DNA of 64,000 bases, from NCBI RefSeq assembly GCF_027943945.1, contig NZ_AP027141.1:2418001-2482000 (forward strand). The letters are read 5' to 3'. This stretch comes from Microbacterium terricola (GTDB lineage Bacteria > Actinomycetota > Actinomycetes > Actinomycetales > Microbacteriaceae). The notes beneath the pieces were generated by a model. It did no database searches and was not told where the DNA came from. It worked only from the letters and a program-made list of their open reading frames with translations. Each line of letters begins with the position of its first letter. Position 1 is the first letter of the stretch. The position numbers and the translations under genes are program-made. Below are positions 15,964 to 23,523 of this stretch, piece by piece.

Positions 15964-16416
15964 ATGCCACCGAGCACGACCCCGCCGCCGCAGGACTGCC
16001 CCTTCTGCGCCATCGTGGCCGGACAGGGCGAAGCCAGCGTGGTCTACGAGGACGAGACCGTCGTCGCCTTCATGGACCTGAACCCCGTCACGCCCGGCCA
16101 TCTTCTCGTCGTGCCGCGCACGCACGCTGTCGGGCTGGAGGACCTCGACGTCGCCACCGGCGCCCACGTCTGGTCCGTCGGCCACGACCTGGCGCGTGCC
16201 CTCCGCCGCTCCGACTTCCGGTGCGAAGGGATCAACCTCTTCGTCTGCGACGGCGAAGCCGCTTTCCAGACCGTGTTCCACTTCCACCTTCATGTCATCC
16301 CCCGCTATGCCGGAGACGGCTGGACTGTCGTTCCCGACACGATCGAGCGAGACCGGGCTCGCCTCGACAGCGATGCGCTGGTGATCAAGCGCGCCGTCCG
16401 GATCACGCCACCGTGA
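15964..16416 (+). CDS. HIT-family hydrolase
   Basis: 150 residues. Catalytic HIT motif HFHLHV (H106, H108, H110), the CPFC zinc-type pair (C12, C15) and NPVTPGHLLVVPRTH block place it with Hint/FHIT-like nucleotide phosphoramidate or dinucleoside hydrolases. A CACTAT box ends 6 nt before the ATG, so it may be leaderless. Converges with and overlaps the SDR gene end by 14 nt. Confidence 0.93.
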   Translation: MPPSTTPPPQDCPFCAIVAGQGEASVVYEDETVVAFMDLNPVTPGHLLVVPRTHAVGLEDLDVATGAHVWSVGHDLARALRRSDFRCEGINLFVCDGEAAFQTVFHFHLHVIPRYAGDGWTVVPDTIERDRARLDSDALVIKRAVRITPP

Positions 16417-17299
16417 ATTCCTCCGCACGCTCCCACATCCGTGTCGCCGCCGCGCGGTCCGTCAGATGTCGGTACGGGCGCCGGTTCCGGGCAGGACCCG
16501 AGAAGCCGGGCGGTCCCGACGGGCCGTAGAACTCGCAGCCCCCGGCATCCATCGCCACTGCCAGGAGTGCGGGCTGGGCGGCCTCGGCCGGGGTGTTGCC
16601 CAGTCGACGTGCGAGCGCGGCGAGGGTGCCGTCGGACGCGCGCTCGCGGATGAGCGGCCCGATGCCGGTGTCGGGGGCGATGCCGGGGTGGCACACCGAG
16701 ACCCGCGCTCCCCACCCGTTGGCAGCGCTGCGCCGCGACAGCTCGTAGGCGAACAGCCCGAGCGCGAGCTTCGACATGGCGTACGCGCGCATCGCCGAGT
16801 ACCGGTGCTCGGACTGCAGGTCGTCCCAGTCGATGCGGGCGAACCGGGCGGCGTAGCTGCACTGCACGACCACGCGACTGTTCGCGAGCACGGGGAGCAG
16901 TGCGAGGGTGAGCACGAAGTGACCGAGGAAGTTGGTCTGGAAGTGCAGCTCGAATCCGTCCTCGCTGACATGCCGCGTCGGGTCGCCGAGCGAGACGATC
17001 CCCGCGTTGGCCACGAACACATCGATCGTCGGGCCGTCCCGCAGCTGCTCGGCCAGGTCTCTCACCGATCCCAGCCGGCTGAGGTCGAGGTCGCACAGCT
17101 GGATGCCGGCATCCGGAATCGACGCTCGGATGGACGCGACGGCACGCTCCCCCTTCTCGCGATTGCGAACAGGGAGGATGAGGTCGGCGCCCGCGCGCGC
17201 GAGTCCGAGAGCGATCTGACGGCCGATGCCATCACTTGCGCCCGTCACGAGGGCGTGAGAACCAGCCAGGTCTGGGAGGGTCACGGCGGCGCGTGTCAT
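16403..17299 (-). CDS. short-chain dehydrogenase/reductase
   Basis: 298 residues from the ATG at 17299 (GGAGG ribosome-binding site). Rossmann motif TGASDGIG (19-26), NAG in FVANAGIVSLG, and catalytic Tyr-Lys in AYAMSKLAL. The catalytic Ser lies in VVVQCSYAARF. This resembles retinol-dehydrogenase/WW-domain-oxidoreductase-like SDRs. Substrate unknown. Divergent from the secreted phosphoesterase gene. Confidence 0.92.
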   Translation of the reverse strand: MTRAAVTLPDLAGSHALVTGASDGIGRQIALGLARAGADLILPVRNREKGERAVASIRASIPDAGIQLCDLDLSRLGSVRDLAEQLRDGPTIDVFVANAGIVSLGDPTRHVSEDGFELHFQTNFLGHFVLTLALLPVLANSRVVVQCSYAARFARIDWDDLQSEHRYSAMRAYAMSKLALGLFAYELSRRSAANGWGARVSVCHPGIAPDTGIGPLIRERASDGTLAALARRLGNTPAEAAQPALLAVAMDAGGCEFYGPSGPPGFSGPARNRRPYRHLTDRAAATRMWERAEEFTVA

Positions 17300-17406
17300 G
17301 CGGCCTCCAGGGCGCAGCGACGAGAAGCATGCGATCAGGTGTGGCCCCTGCAGGATGACACCGTGCGACGGCAGCCCACAAGGTGGTCGGGCCGCAGCTC
17401 GCCCCC

Positions 17407-17435
17407 TTGTCATTCCGACGCGTCGGTGCCACAAT
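17407..17435 (+). promoter_or_regulatory. promoter of the secreted phosphoesterase gene
   Basis: TTGTCA (17407-17412), 17-nt spacer and CACAAT (17430-17435) lie 44 nt before the chosen ATG. The spacer contains the perfect 12-bp palindrome CCGACGCGTCGG (17415-17426), a possible operator. Confidence 0.5.
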
Positions 17436-17478
17436 CCGCCTCAAACCCGAAGATTCGCGCCGCACCATGGGAGACCGT

Positions 17479-20400
17479 ATGAGCGCGTCCTCGTTGTCTG
17501 CCGTTTCGCGCCGACCATTCCGGCGTGGAACGATCGTGTTCGTCGCGACGCTGGCCGTCGTCGCGTCCGTCATGGTGGCGGCTCCGGCGTCGGCGACCGC
17601 GCCGCTGACGCCCACGCTCGTCGCCCCCGCTGATGGGACGACATCGCGCACAGCCGACCCGAGATTGAGCGTCGCTGTCAGCGATCCGGACGGCGATCCG
17701 CTCAACGTCACGTTCGAGGGTCGGATCAAGGGCGCCACCGTGCCGGGCCCCACCGCCGGCGACCCGTTCACGCTCATGGTGATCCCTGACACCCAGAACT
17801 ACACGACGAGCTCGGCCCGCACCGCGATCATGACGCAGCAGATGCAGTGGATCGTGGACAGCCGGGCGAGTCTCAACACCGAGTTCGCCGTGCAGGTCGG
17901 CGACATCGTGAGCGTCTGGGGTTCCGCGAGCCAGTGGTCCAACGCCTCGGCCGCACTGAAGCTGCTCAACGACAACGGCGTGCCGAACGCTGTCGTGCCG
18001 GGCAATCATGACTTCGACAACTCCACCGGCGAGCACGCGGCGTACGACACGTGGTTCCCGCCGAGCCGGTTCCAGAACGCCTCATGGACGCCCAGCACCG
18101 CGCGCTACGGCGGGTACATGGGCCAGAACCAGTTCGGCCCCGATGCCGATGACCGCGGCAACATGAACAACTACTCGCTGTTCACCGCCGGAGGTGTCGA
18201 TTGGCTCGCTCTCGGCCTGGAATGGGAGGCGTCGGCGACGGTGCTCGACTGGGCGGATCGCGTGCTCGCCGCCCACCCCGACCGCCAGGTGATCATGTTC
18301 ACGCACGCGTTCCTGAACCTCCCGGGAGCACGGCGCACGTTCGCGCAGCGACCGGGCGGCACGCCGCCGGAGACGACCTGGCAGACGTTCGTGCGCACGC
18401 ACTGCCAGATCCGCCTCGTGGTCAACGGGCATGAGCACAACGGCGACCTCGGAGAATCCCGCCGAACCGACGACAACGCATGCGGCCAGCCGGTGCATCA
18501 GATCCTCTCGGACTATCAGGAGCGCGCCAACGGCGGCAACGGCTGGCTCCGGTATTACCGGTTCGATCCTGCTGCGGGGAAGATGACGGCGTTCACCTAC
18601 TCCCCGTACCTCGATCAGTTCGAGACGGACGCGGATTCGTCGTTCACCCTTCCCTTTCCCCTGGCTCCGACGGTCCCCGCGCCCTTCGCACCCATAGCAA
18701 CGGTCTCGGCCCCGTCTGGATCGGTGGCGACCACGACGTGGACCGGCTTGCCGCGCAATACCGACGTCGAGTGGCGCGCGCGCGTCGCCGACGGTGACGC
18801 CACGACCGTCTCGCCCACGTGGACGGTCCGGACACCCCCTGACAGCGTGCTCGCACGTGATCTGTTCGAGCGAACGGTGGTGAACGGATGGGGTTCGGCG
18901 GATGCGGGCGGCGCCTGGACGTTGGCGGCGATTCCATCGCGGTACAGCGTGGCAGGAGGCGCGGGAGTTCTGACCATGGCGAACTCGTCGTGGGTGCAGG
19001 CGAACCTCGCGTCGGTGTCCAGCGCGAACACCCGATTGACGGCGACGTTCTCGGTCGACAAGATCGCGGCCGCGCAGTACATCTCCTTCATCGGACGACA
19101 AGTCGGCGCCGAGCAGTACCTGCTGCGCGTGCGGGTCGCGGCCGACGGCACCATCCAGCTCCTCGTGATGCGCGGCTCCGGCGCGATCGGCTCCTCGTTC
19201 ACCGTGCCCGGCCTGGTGATCGCGCCGGGTGCGCTGTACTCGATCGCGTTCGAGGTGAAAGGCACCTCGCCGACGTCGCTGTCGGGCAAGATGTGGCGGG
19301 CCGCCTCCCCCGAACCGGCAGCATGGCAGCTGACGCGCACCGACGCGACCGCGGCGCTCCAGGCACCCGGCAACATCGGGCTGACCAGCTACGTGCCCAG
19401 CGCGGCGAACGCCTACCCCCTCAAGGTCTCGGTCACCGAACTGACCGCCACCGACCCCACGGCCGCACCGCCCGCCAATCAACTTCCCACGGCATCGTTC
19501 ACGTCCACCGCGGACGACCTCGCCGTGTCGACGGATGCGTCCGCCAGCAGCGACCCCGACGGCACCGTGGCGTCGTACGCGTGGGCGTTCGGCGACGGCG
19601 GAACCGGGTCGGGGGTCACGACCTCGCACACCTACGCCGCGGCCGGCACCTACGAGATCACCTTGACGGTGACGGATGCCGACGGCGGCGTGTCCCCTCC
19701 GGTGACGAAGACCGTGACGGTCACGGCGACCCCGCCGGTCAACCAGCCGCCGGTCGCGGCATTCTCGGCGACCACGACGAATCTGCTGGCGTCCCTCGAC
19801 GGCTCATCCAGTACCGACAGCGATGGCGTGGTGGCGTCGTATGGATGGACGTTCGGGGACTCCGCGACGGCGACGACGACAACGGCGACGACCTCGCACA
19901 CGTATGCGGCGGCGGGCACCTACACGGTGACGCTCACCGTGACAGATGACGACGGCGGCGTATCGGCTCCGGTGTCCAAGCAGGTGACCGTGACCGCACA
20001 GGCACCCGCCCTGGCGCGTGATCTGTTCGAGCGGACGGTGGCGAACGGGTGGGGCTCGGCGGATGCCGGCGGTGCCTGGACGGTGACCGCACCCCTGTCG
20101 CGGTACGCCGTGGCAGGGGGCGCGGGCGTGCTGACCATCCCGAACTCGTCCTGGGTCCAGGCGAACCTCACGGCGGTGTCGAGCGCGAACACCCGGTTGA
20201 CCGCGTCGTTCTCGGTCGACAAGATCGCCGCGGCGCAGTACATCTCCTTCATCGGACGACAGGTCGGCGCCGAGCAGTACCTGATGCGCGTGAGGGTCGC
20301 GGCGGACGGCACGATCCAGCTCCTCATGATGCGCGGCTCCGGCGCGATCGGCTCCTCGTTCACCGTGCCCGGGCTCGTGATCGTCCCCGGCACGCTGTAC

Positions 20401-20631
20401 TCGATCGCGTTCGAGGTGAAGGGGACATCGCCGACATCGCTGTCCGGCAAGATGTGGCGCTCCGCATCACCCGAACCGGCGACGTGGCAGCTCACCCGCA
20501 CCGACGCGACCGCCACCCTCCAGGCACCCGGAAACGTCGGACTGACCAGCTACGTGCCCACCGCCGCCAACGCCTACCCGCTCAAGATCTCCGTGGCCGA
20601 ACTGACCGCGACCGACCCGACCGCGAACTAG
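17479..20631 (+). CDS. secreted metallophosphoesterase with PKD and duplicated lectin-like modules
   Basis: About 1050 residues. A signal peptide (basic start, hydrophobic core, APASATA near 35) is followed by an Ig/FN3-like strand region. Then comes a calcineurin-like phosphoesterase domain with DTQNY (about 104), VQVGDIV, GNHDF, THAFLN and NGHEHNGD metal ligands. Next are a fibronectin-like linker, a ~205-residue beta-rich module, two PKD domains (DPDGTVASYAW..FGDGG; DSDGVVASYGWTFGDS), and a second, nearly identical copy of the module. No sortase signal or membrane anchor, so it is released. I start at 17479 because GGGAGA lies just upstream; 17467 is an alternative ATG. Likely role: extracellular phosphate release from polymers or nucleotides. 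Confidence 0.88.
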   Translation: MSASSLSAVSRRPFRRGTIVFVATLAVVASVMVAAPASATAPLTPTLVAPADGTTSRTADPRLSVAVSDPDGDPLNVTFEGRIKGATVPGPTAGDPFTLMVIPDTQNYTTSSARTAIMTQQMQWIVDSRASLNTEFAVQVGDIVSVWGSASQWSNASAALKLLNDNGVPNAVVPGNHDFDNSTGEHAAYDTWFPPSRFQNASWTPSTARYGGYMGQNQFGPDADDRGNMNNYSLFTAGGVDWLALGLEWEASATVLDWADRVLAAHPDRQVIMFTHAFLNLPGARRTFAQRPGGTPPETTWQTFVRTHCQIRLVVNGHEHNGDLGESRRTDDNACGQPVHQILSDYQERANGGNGWLRYYRFDPAAGKMTAFTYSPYLDQFETDADSSFTLPFPLAPTVPAPFAPIATVSAPSGSVATTTWTGLPRNTDVEWRARVADGDATTVSPTWTVRTPPDSVLARDLFERTVVNGWGSADAGGAWTLAAIPSRYSVAGGAGVLTMANSSWVQANLASVSSANTRLTATFSVDKIAAAQYISFIGRQVGAEQYLLRVRVAADGTIQLLVMRGSGAIGSSFTVPGLVIAPGALYSIAFEVKGTSPTSLSGKMWRAASPEPAAWQLTRTDATAALQAPGNIGLTSYVPSAANAYPLKVSVTELTATDPTAAPPANQLPTASFTSTADDLAVSTDASASSDPDGTVASYAWAFGDGGTGSGVTTSHTYAAAGTYEITLTVTDADGGVSPPVTKTVTVTATPPVNQPPVAAFSATTTNLLASLDGSSSTDSDGVVASYGWTFGDSATATTTTATTSHTYAAAGTYTVTLTVTDDDGGVSAPVSKQVTVTAQAPALARDLFERTVANGWGSADAGGAWTVTAPLSRYAVAGGAGVLTIPNSSWVQANLTAVSSANTRLTASFSVDKIAAAQYISFIGRQVGAEQYLMRVRVAADGTIQLLMMRGSGAIGSSFTVPGLVIVPGTLYSIAFEVKGTSPTSLSGKMWRSASPEPATWQLTRTDATATLQAPGNVGLTSYVPTAANAYPLKISVAELTATDPTAN
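18850..19467 (+). repeat. module repeat copy 1 (within phosphoesterase gene)
   Basis: Encodes about 206 residues from LARDLFERTVVNGWGSADAG to ELTATDPT. It is offset by exactly 1161 bp from a second copy. The two translations differ at only a few percent of positions, so this is a recent internal duplication or is kept similar by gene conversion. Confidence 0.85.
20011..20628 (+). repeat. module repeat copy 2 (within phosphoesterase gene)
   Basis: Second copy of the beta-rich module, LARDLFERTVANGWGSADAG to ELTATDPT, forming the C-terminus. The fold is not certain; the pattern of strands and the position next to PKD domains suggest a carbohydrate-binding jelly-roll. Confidence 0.85.
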
Positions 20632-20638
20632 AACAGCC

Positions 20639-20866
20639 TCACCGGCAGACGCGCACCTCGCGCCCCTCGTGGCTGACGACGTCGCCGAGCTGCAGCTGCC
20701 GGCCGCGGCGACGATCGACCTCGCCGTTGACGAGCACGTAGCCGTCGATGATGGCTTCCTTCACGTCGCCGCCGGAGTCGAACAGCCCCGCGAACTTGAG
20801 GAACTGTCCGAGGCGGATGGTCTCCCCGCCGATCGGGATGTCTTCGACAGGGGCCGGGTTGGTCAT
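20639..20866 (-). CDS. S4-domain RNA-binding protein (YbcJ/RlbA-like)
   Basis: 75 residues made of one S4 domain: IRLGQFLKFAGLFDSGGDVK, then EAIIDGYVLVNGEVDRRRGRQL and LGDVV. This matches the small YbcJ-type proteins thought to bind structured RNA. Converges with the phosphoesterase gene 7 nt away, which leaves no room for a separate terminator. Confidence 0.92.
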   Translation of the reverse strand: MTNPAPVEDIPIGGETIRLGQFLKFAGLFDSGGDVKEAIIDGYVLVNGEVDRRRGRQLQLGDVVSHEGREVRVCR

Positions 20867-20895
20867 CCCTGAATGCTACCCGCGCCGAAGACGAC

Positions 20896-20917
20896 AAAAC
20901 CCCCGGAAATCCGGGGG
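20896..20917 (-). terminator. rho-independent terminator of the tRNA-Met unit
   Basis: Minus-strand hairpin with 7-bp perfect stem CCCCCGG / CCGGGGG, 4-nt loop, followed by TTTTG. It lies 11 nt after the 3' end of tRNA-Met. Confidence 0.85.
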
Positions 20918-20927
20918 TCTCGATCTG

Positions 20928-21001
20928 TAGCAGGAGCGGGGCTTGAACCCGCGACCTCACGATTATGAGTCGTGCGCTCTCACCAACTGAGCTACCCTGC
21001 C
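20928..21001 (-). tRNA. tRNA-Met (CAT), elongator type
   Basis: 74 nt. All arms fold: acceptor GGCAGGG with TCCTGCT (G-T at both ends), D arm with GCTCAGTTGGT, anticodon loop CTCATAA, T arm GCGGG-TTCAAGC-CCCGC. It lacks the initiator features, so elongator Met is preferred; CAT could also mark an Ile2 tRNA if lysidinylated. CCA is not encoded. Confidence 0.92.
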
Positions 21002-21007
21002 GCGCAG

Positions 21008-21030
21008 CATCCGGCAAGAAAATCCGGATG
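21008..21030. repeat. 7-bp hairpin between two tRNA genes
   Basis: CATCCGG / CCGGATG arms around a 9-nt loop, lying between tRNA-Thr and tRNA-Met on the minus-strand transcript. Without a T-tract it is more likely a processing hairpin than a terminator. Confidence 0.4.
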
Positions 21031-21035
21031 TTCCG

Positions 21036-21107
21036 AGCCCCGAGTCAGGATTGAACTGACGACCCCTTCCTTACCATGGAAGTGCTCTGCCACTGAGCTA
21101 TCGGGGC
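21036..21107 (-). tRNA. tRNA-Thr (GGT)
   Basis: 72 nt. Acceptor GCCCCGA pairs with TCGGGGC, D arm TAGCTCAGTGGCAGAGCA, anticodon stem CTTCC / GGAAG with loop ATGGTAA (anticodon GGT), T arm GTCAG-TTCAATC-CTGAC. CCA is not encoded. Co-oriented with tRNA-Met 34 nt downstream. Confidence 0.94.
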
Positions 21108-21111
21108 GTGC

Positions 21112-21127
21112 TGCCCGCATGCGGGCA
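21112..21127. repeat. 16-bp perfect palindrome upstream of tRNA-Thr
   Basis: TGCCCGCATGCGGGCA, between the stop of the M23 peptidase gene and the 5' end of tRNA-Thr. A TATTCT -10 box for the tRNA lies just upstream on the minus strand, so the palindrome would be in the tRNA leader. Confidence 0.4.
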
Positions 21128-21171
21128 ACTAGAAGAGAATACCAGAGCACCGGCATCCCTTCGAATCGAGG

Positions 21172-22521
21172 TCAGCCGACCTCGTGGGTTCCGTCGGTGT
21201 ACTTGCGCAGCCACACGATCGGGTCGGTCGGGGTCGTGCCGTTGAGCAGAACCTCGACGTGGGTGTGCGCGCCGAACGAGCGTCCGGTGTTGCCGGTGTT
21301 GCCGAGCACGGTGCCGACCGTGACCCTCTGGCCGACCGAGACCTTCAGCGATCCGTACAGCATGTGGCCGTAGCGGGTCGAGACCAGCTGACCGTCGACG
21401 ATGTGGTCGAGCACGACGGTGACGCCGTAGGCGCCGCCGCTCTCGGTCGCGATGCGCACGGTGCCGTCGGCGATGGCCTGCACCGGTGCGCCCTCGCCGG
21501 GCACGAAGTCGGCACCCTCGTGCATGGCGCCCGAGCGCCAGCCGAAGCCGTACGTGATCGGCACACCCACGGCGAAGGGCCACTGGATGTTCGAGGTCGG
21601 GTCGTTGACGTAGAAGTCCGAGGTGTTGGTGATGCCCTCATCGGCCGCGATCTGGGCCATGCTCACCATCTCGTAGTTCTCGCTGCGGGCGACCGCGACG
21701 TTCTCGACGGTGGAGGGGGCGACGTACGCCTGGATCTGCGAGTCCTCCGCCGCGACGTCGCCGCCGGAGGGCGCGAGCACGGAGAGCGTGGCCGAGTTGC
21801 CGCTGGCGGCGGCGAGGGCCTGCGCCGGAGTCGTCATGCCGACCGCCATCAGGCCGACGACGCCGACGACGCCGATGGAGAAGGATGCTGTCGCCAGCCG
21901 CCGGAACGAGGCGCCGCGGCTGCGCACCGCGGCGACGGGAGCGGGAAGGCTCTCATCGGCCGGCTCCTGCTCAGCTGCGGCTTCCGGCGCTGCGGATTCT
22001 TGGATCGGCGTCTCTGCGGTGAAGGAGAAGAGTCGCGCGGCGGCCTCGAACTCGTCGAGGTCGGCGGTGAAGGGCTCGGCCACGAAGTCGACCTCGGGCT
22101 CGGCGACGAACACCGGCTCCTGGAGGAACGGCTCGTCGAACACGAGGTCGGCGTACGTCTCGCCCTCCGGCTCGGCGACGGGCTCCTGCGCCTGCACCGG
22201 CTGCTCGCCGGTGGCCAGACGTGCGGCACGGGCGGCACGGCGGGAGGACGCCGCGGCGACCTCCGACGTGCGGGGTGCGGAGGCGACGGCATCGTCGGTC
22301 GAGACCGCGTCGGCTGCGGCGGCGGCGATCCCTGCGACTGCGGCGGCGACCATGGGCGGCACCGTCGTGTCGGCCGGCGCCTCCGGCACGGCGCGACCCT
22401 GGCGGCGCAGCTCGGCTCGCGTGCTCCCCGAAGTCGCCGACGACGCCTGGACAGGCGTGGTGGCGGCGCGGCTGGAACGGCGCGTGGGCGCAGAGTCAGC
22501 CGGGGGGAGGTCGAAAGGCAA
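21172..22521 (-). CDS. M23-family cell-wall metallopeptidase with long acidic cytoplasmic region
   Basis: 449 residues from a TTG start (weakly supported; no strong ribosome-binding site). Residues 1-205 are low-complexity, Ala/Pro/Glu-rich and presumably cytoplasmic. One transmembrane helix follows at about 212-235 (SIGVVGVVGLMAVG). The C-terminal 130 residues are a LytM/M23 domain with HEGADFVPGEG (H-x3-D zinc ligands) and AHTHVEV (HxH). It likely cleaves peptidoglycan cross-links or scaffolds division at the membrane. The region upstream (22522-22690) holds a 24-bp palindrome. Confidence 0.88.
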   Translation of the reverse strand: MPFDLPPADSAPTRRSSRAATTPVQASSATSGSTRAELRRQGRAVPEAPADTTVPPMVAAAVAGIAAAAADAVSTDDAVASAPRTSEVAAASSRRAARAARLATGEQPVQAQEPVAEPEGETYADLVFDEPFLQEPVFVAEPEVDFVAEPFTADLDEFEAAARLFSFTAETPIQESAAPEAAAEQEPADESLPAPVAAVRSRGASFRRLATASFSIGVVGVVGLMAVGMTTPAQALAAASGNSATLSVLAPSGGDVAAEDSQIQAYVAPSTVENVAVARSENYEMVSMAQIAADEGITNTSDFYVNDPTSNIQWPFAVGVPITYGFGWRSGAMHEGADFVPGEGAPVQAIADGTVRIATESGGAYGVTVVLDHIVDGQLVSTRYGHMLYGSLKVSVGQRVTVGTVLGNTGNTGRSFGAHTHVEVLLNGTTPTDPIVWLRKYTDGTHEVG

Positions 22522-22665
22522 GCTGGCGTGCTCTCGGTTCGGGTGCGGGGGGGCAACGCGGACAGGGATCAGGTCTTCGATTCACCCTCGCCGTTCGGGC
22601 AGCGATGGTAACGAATGGGTAAACACTACCCCGGACACACTGGGAATGCCATGTGCGGGGCCGGT

Positions 22666-22689
22666 ATATCGGACACGCGTGTCCGATAT
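22666..22689. promoter_or_regulatory. 24-bp perfect palindrome (possible operator)
   Basis: ATATCGGACACG / CGTGTCCGATAT, two perfect 12-bp arms without a loop, 1 nt after the stop of the IMPase gene and 145 nt upstream of the M23 start. No T-run follows on the minus strand. The AT-rich ends and zero spacing look more like a dimeric repressor site than a terminator. Confidence 0.5.
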
Positions 22690-22690
22690 C

Positions 22691-23488
22691 TCACTCCCCG
22701 AGCGCCAGAGCGCGCAGCCGTTCGTACAGGCCCGGGCCGGACGCGACCGTGAGCGCATTGGTCGGAGTGTCACCGCGTCCGGCACCGCCGACCCGACCGC
22801 CCGCCTCGGTGACCAGCAGCGCGCCGGCCGCGTGATCCCAGGGGTGCAGTCCCCGCTCGAAGTAGCCGTCCAGGCGCCCGGCCGCGACGAACGCGAAGTC
22901 GAGCGAGGCCGCGCCCGCCCGCCGCAGGTCGCGCGCGAGGGGCATCACGCGGGCGACGCGCGCGAGGTCGCCGGCGTGGGTCGCCGGGTCGTAGCCGAAC
23001 CCGGTCGCCAGCAGCGCACCGGCGCCTGTGGGCTCCGCCACCCTCAGCCGGACGTCGCCGAGCCACGCGCCGTCGCCGAGACCTGAGCGGAAGAGCTCTC
23101 CGCTCATGGGGTTGAAGACCACTCCGGCGAGTGCCTGCCACTCGGCCGGATCCGGCTCGCCGCGGACGGCGCCGATGCTCACCGCGTACGAGGGGATGCC
23201 GTAGGCGTAGTTCACGGTGCCGTCGATCGGATCGACGACCCAGGTGATGTCGCTCGTGCCGCGCTCGGCCCCCGACTCCTCGCCGAGGAAGCCGTCCTGC
23301 GGCCGCGCGGCCGCCAGCCGCGAGCGGATCAGCACTTCTACCTCACGATCGGCCTCGGTGACGATATCGGCGAGCGCCGACTTCGTGTCGGCGATCTCGA
23401 CGCCTGCCGCGCGCCGGGTGCGGGCCAGCTCCCCCGCCTCGCGTGCGATCTCCGCGGCCAGCTCAACGAGTTCCGATGCGTCCGTCAC
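22691..23488 (-). CDS. inositol monophosphatase family protein
   Basis: 265 residues with the family metal-binding sites GEESG, VDPIDGTVNY and HPWDHAAG, all intact. Members hydrolyse inositol-1-phosphate, histidinol phosphate, PAP or fructose-1,6-bisphosphate; the sequence does not decide. GTG start 6 nt after a TAGCGT -10 box, so likely leaderless. Divergent, with a 35-nt gap, from the flavoprotein gene. Confidence 0.94.
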   Translation of the reverse strand: MTDASELVELAAEIAREAGELARTRRAAGVEIADTKSALADIVTEADREVEVLIRSRLAAARPQDGFLGEESGAERGTSDITWVVDPIDGTVNYAYGIPSYAVSIGAVRGEPDPAEWQALAGVVFNPMSGELFRSGLGDGAWLGDVRLRVAEPTGAGALLATGFGYDPATHAGDLARVARVMPLARDLRRAGAASLDFAFVAAGRLDGYFERGLHPWDHAAGALLVTEAGGRVGGAGRGDTPTNALTVASGPGLYERLRALALGE

Positions 23489-23523
23489 GGTTCCACGCTA
23501 TCGGCCGCGCTACCGTGGGCGGC

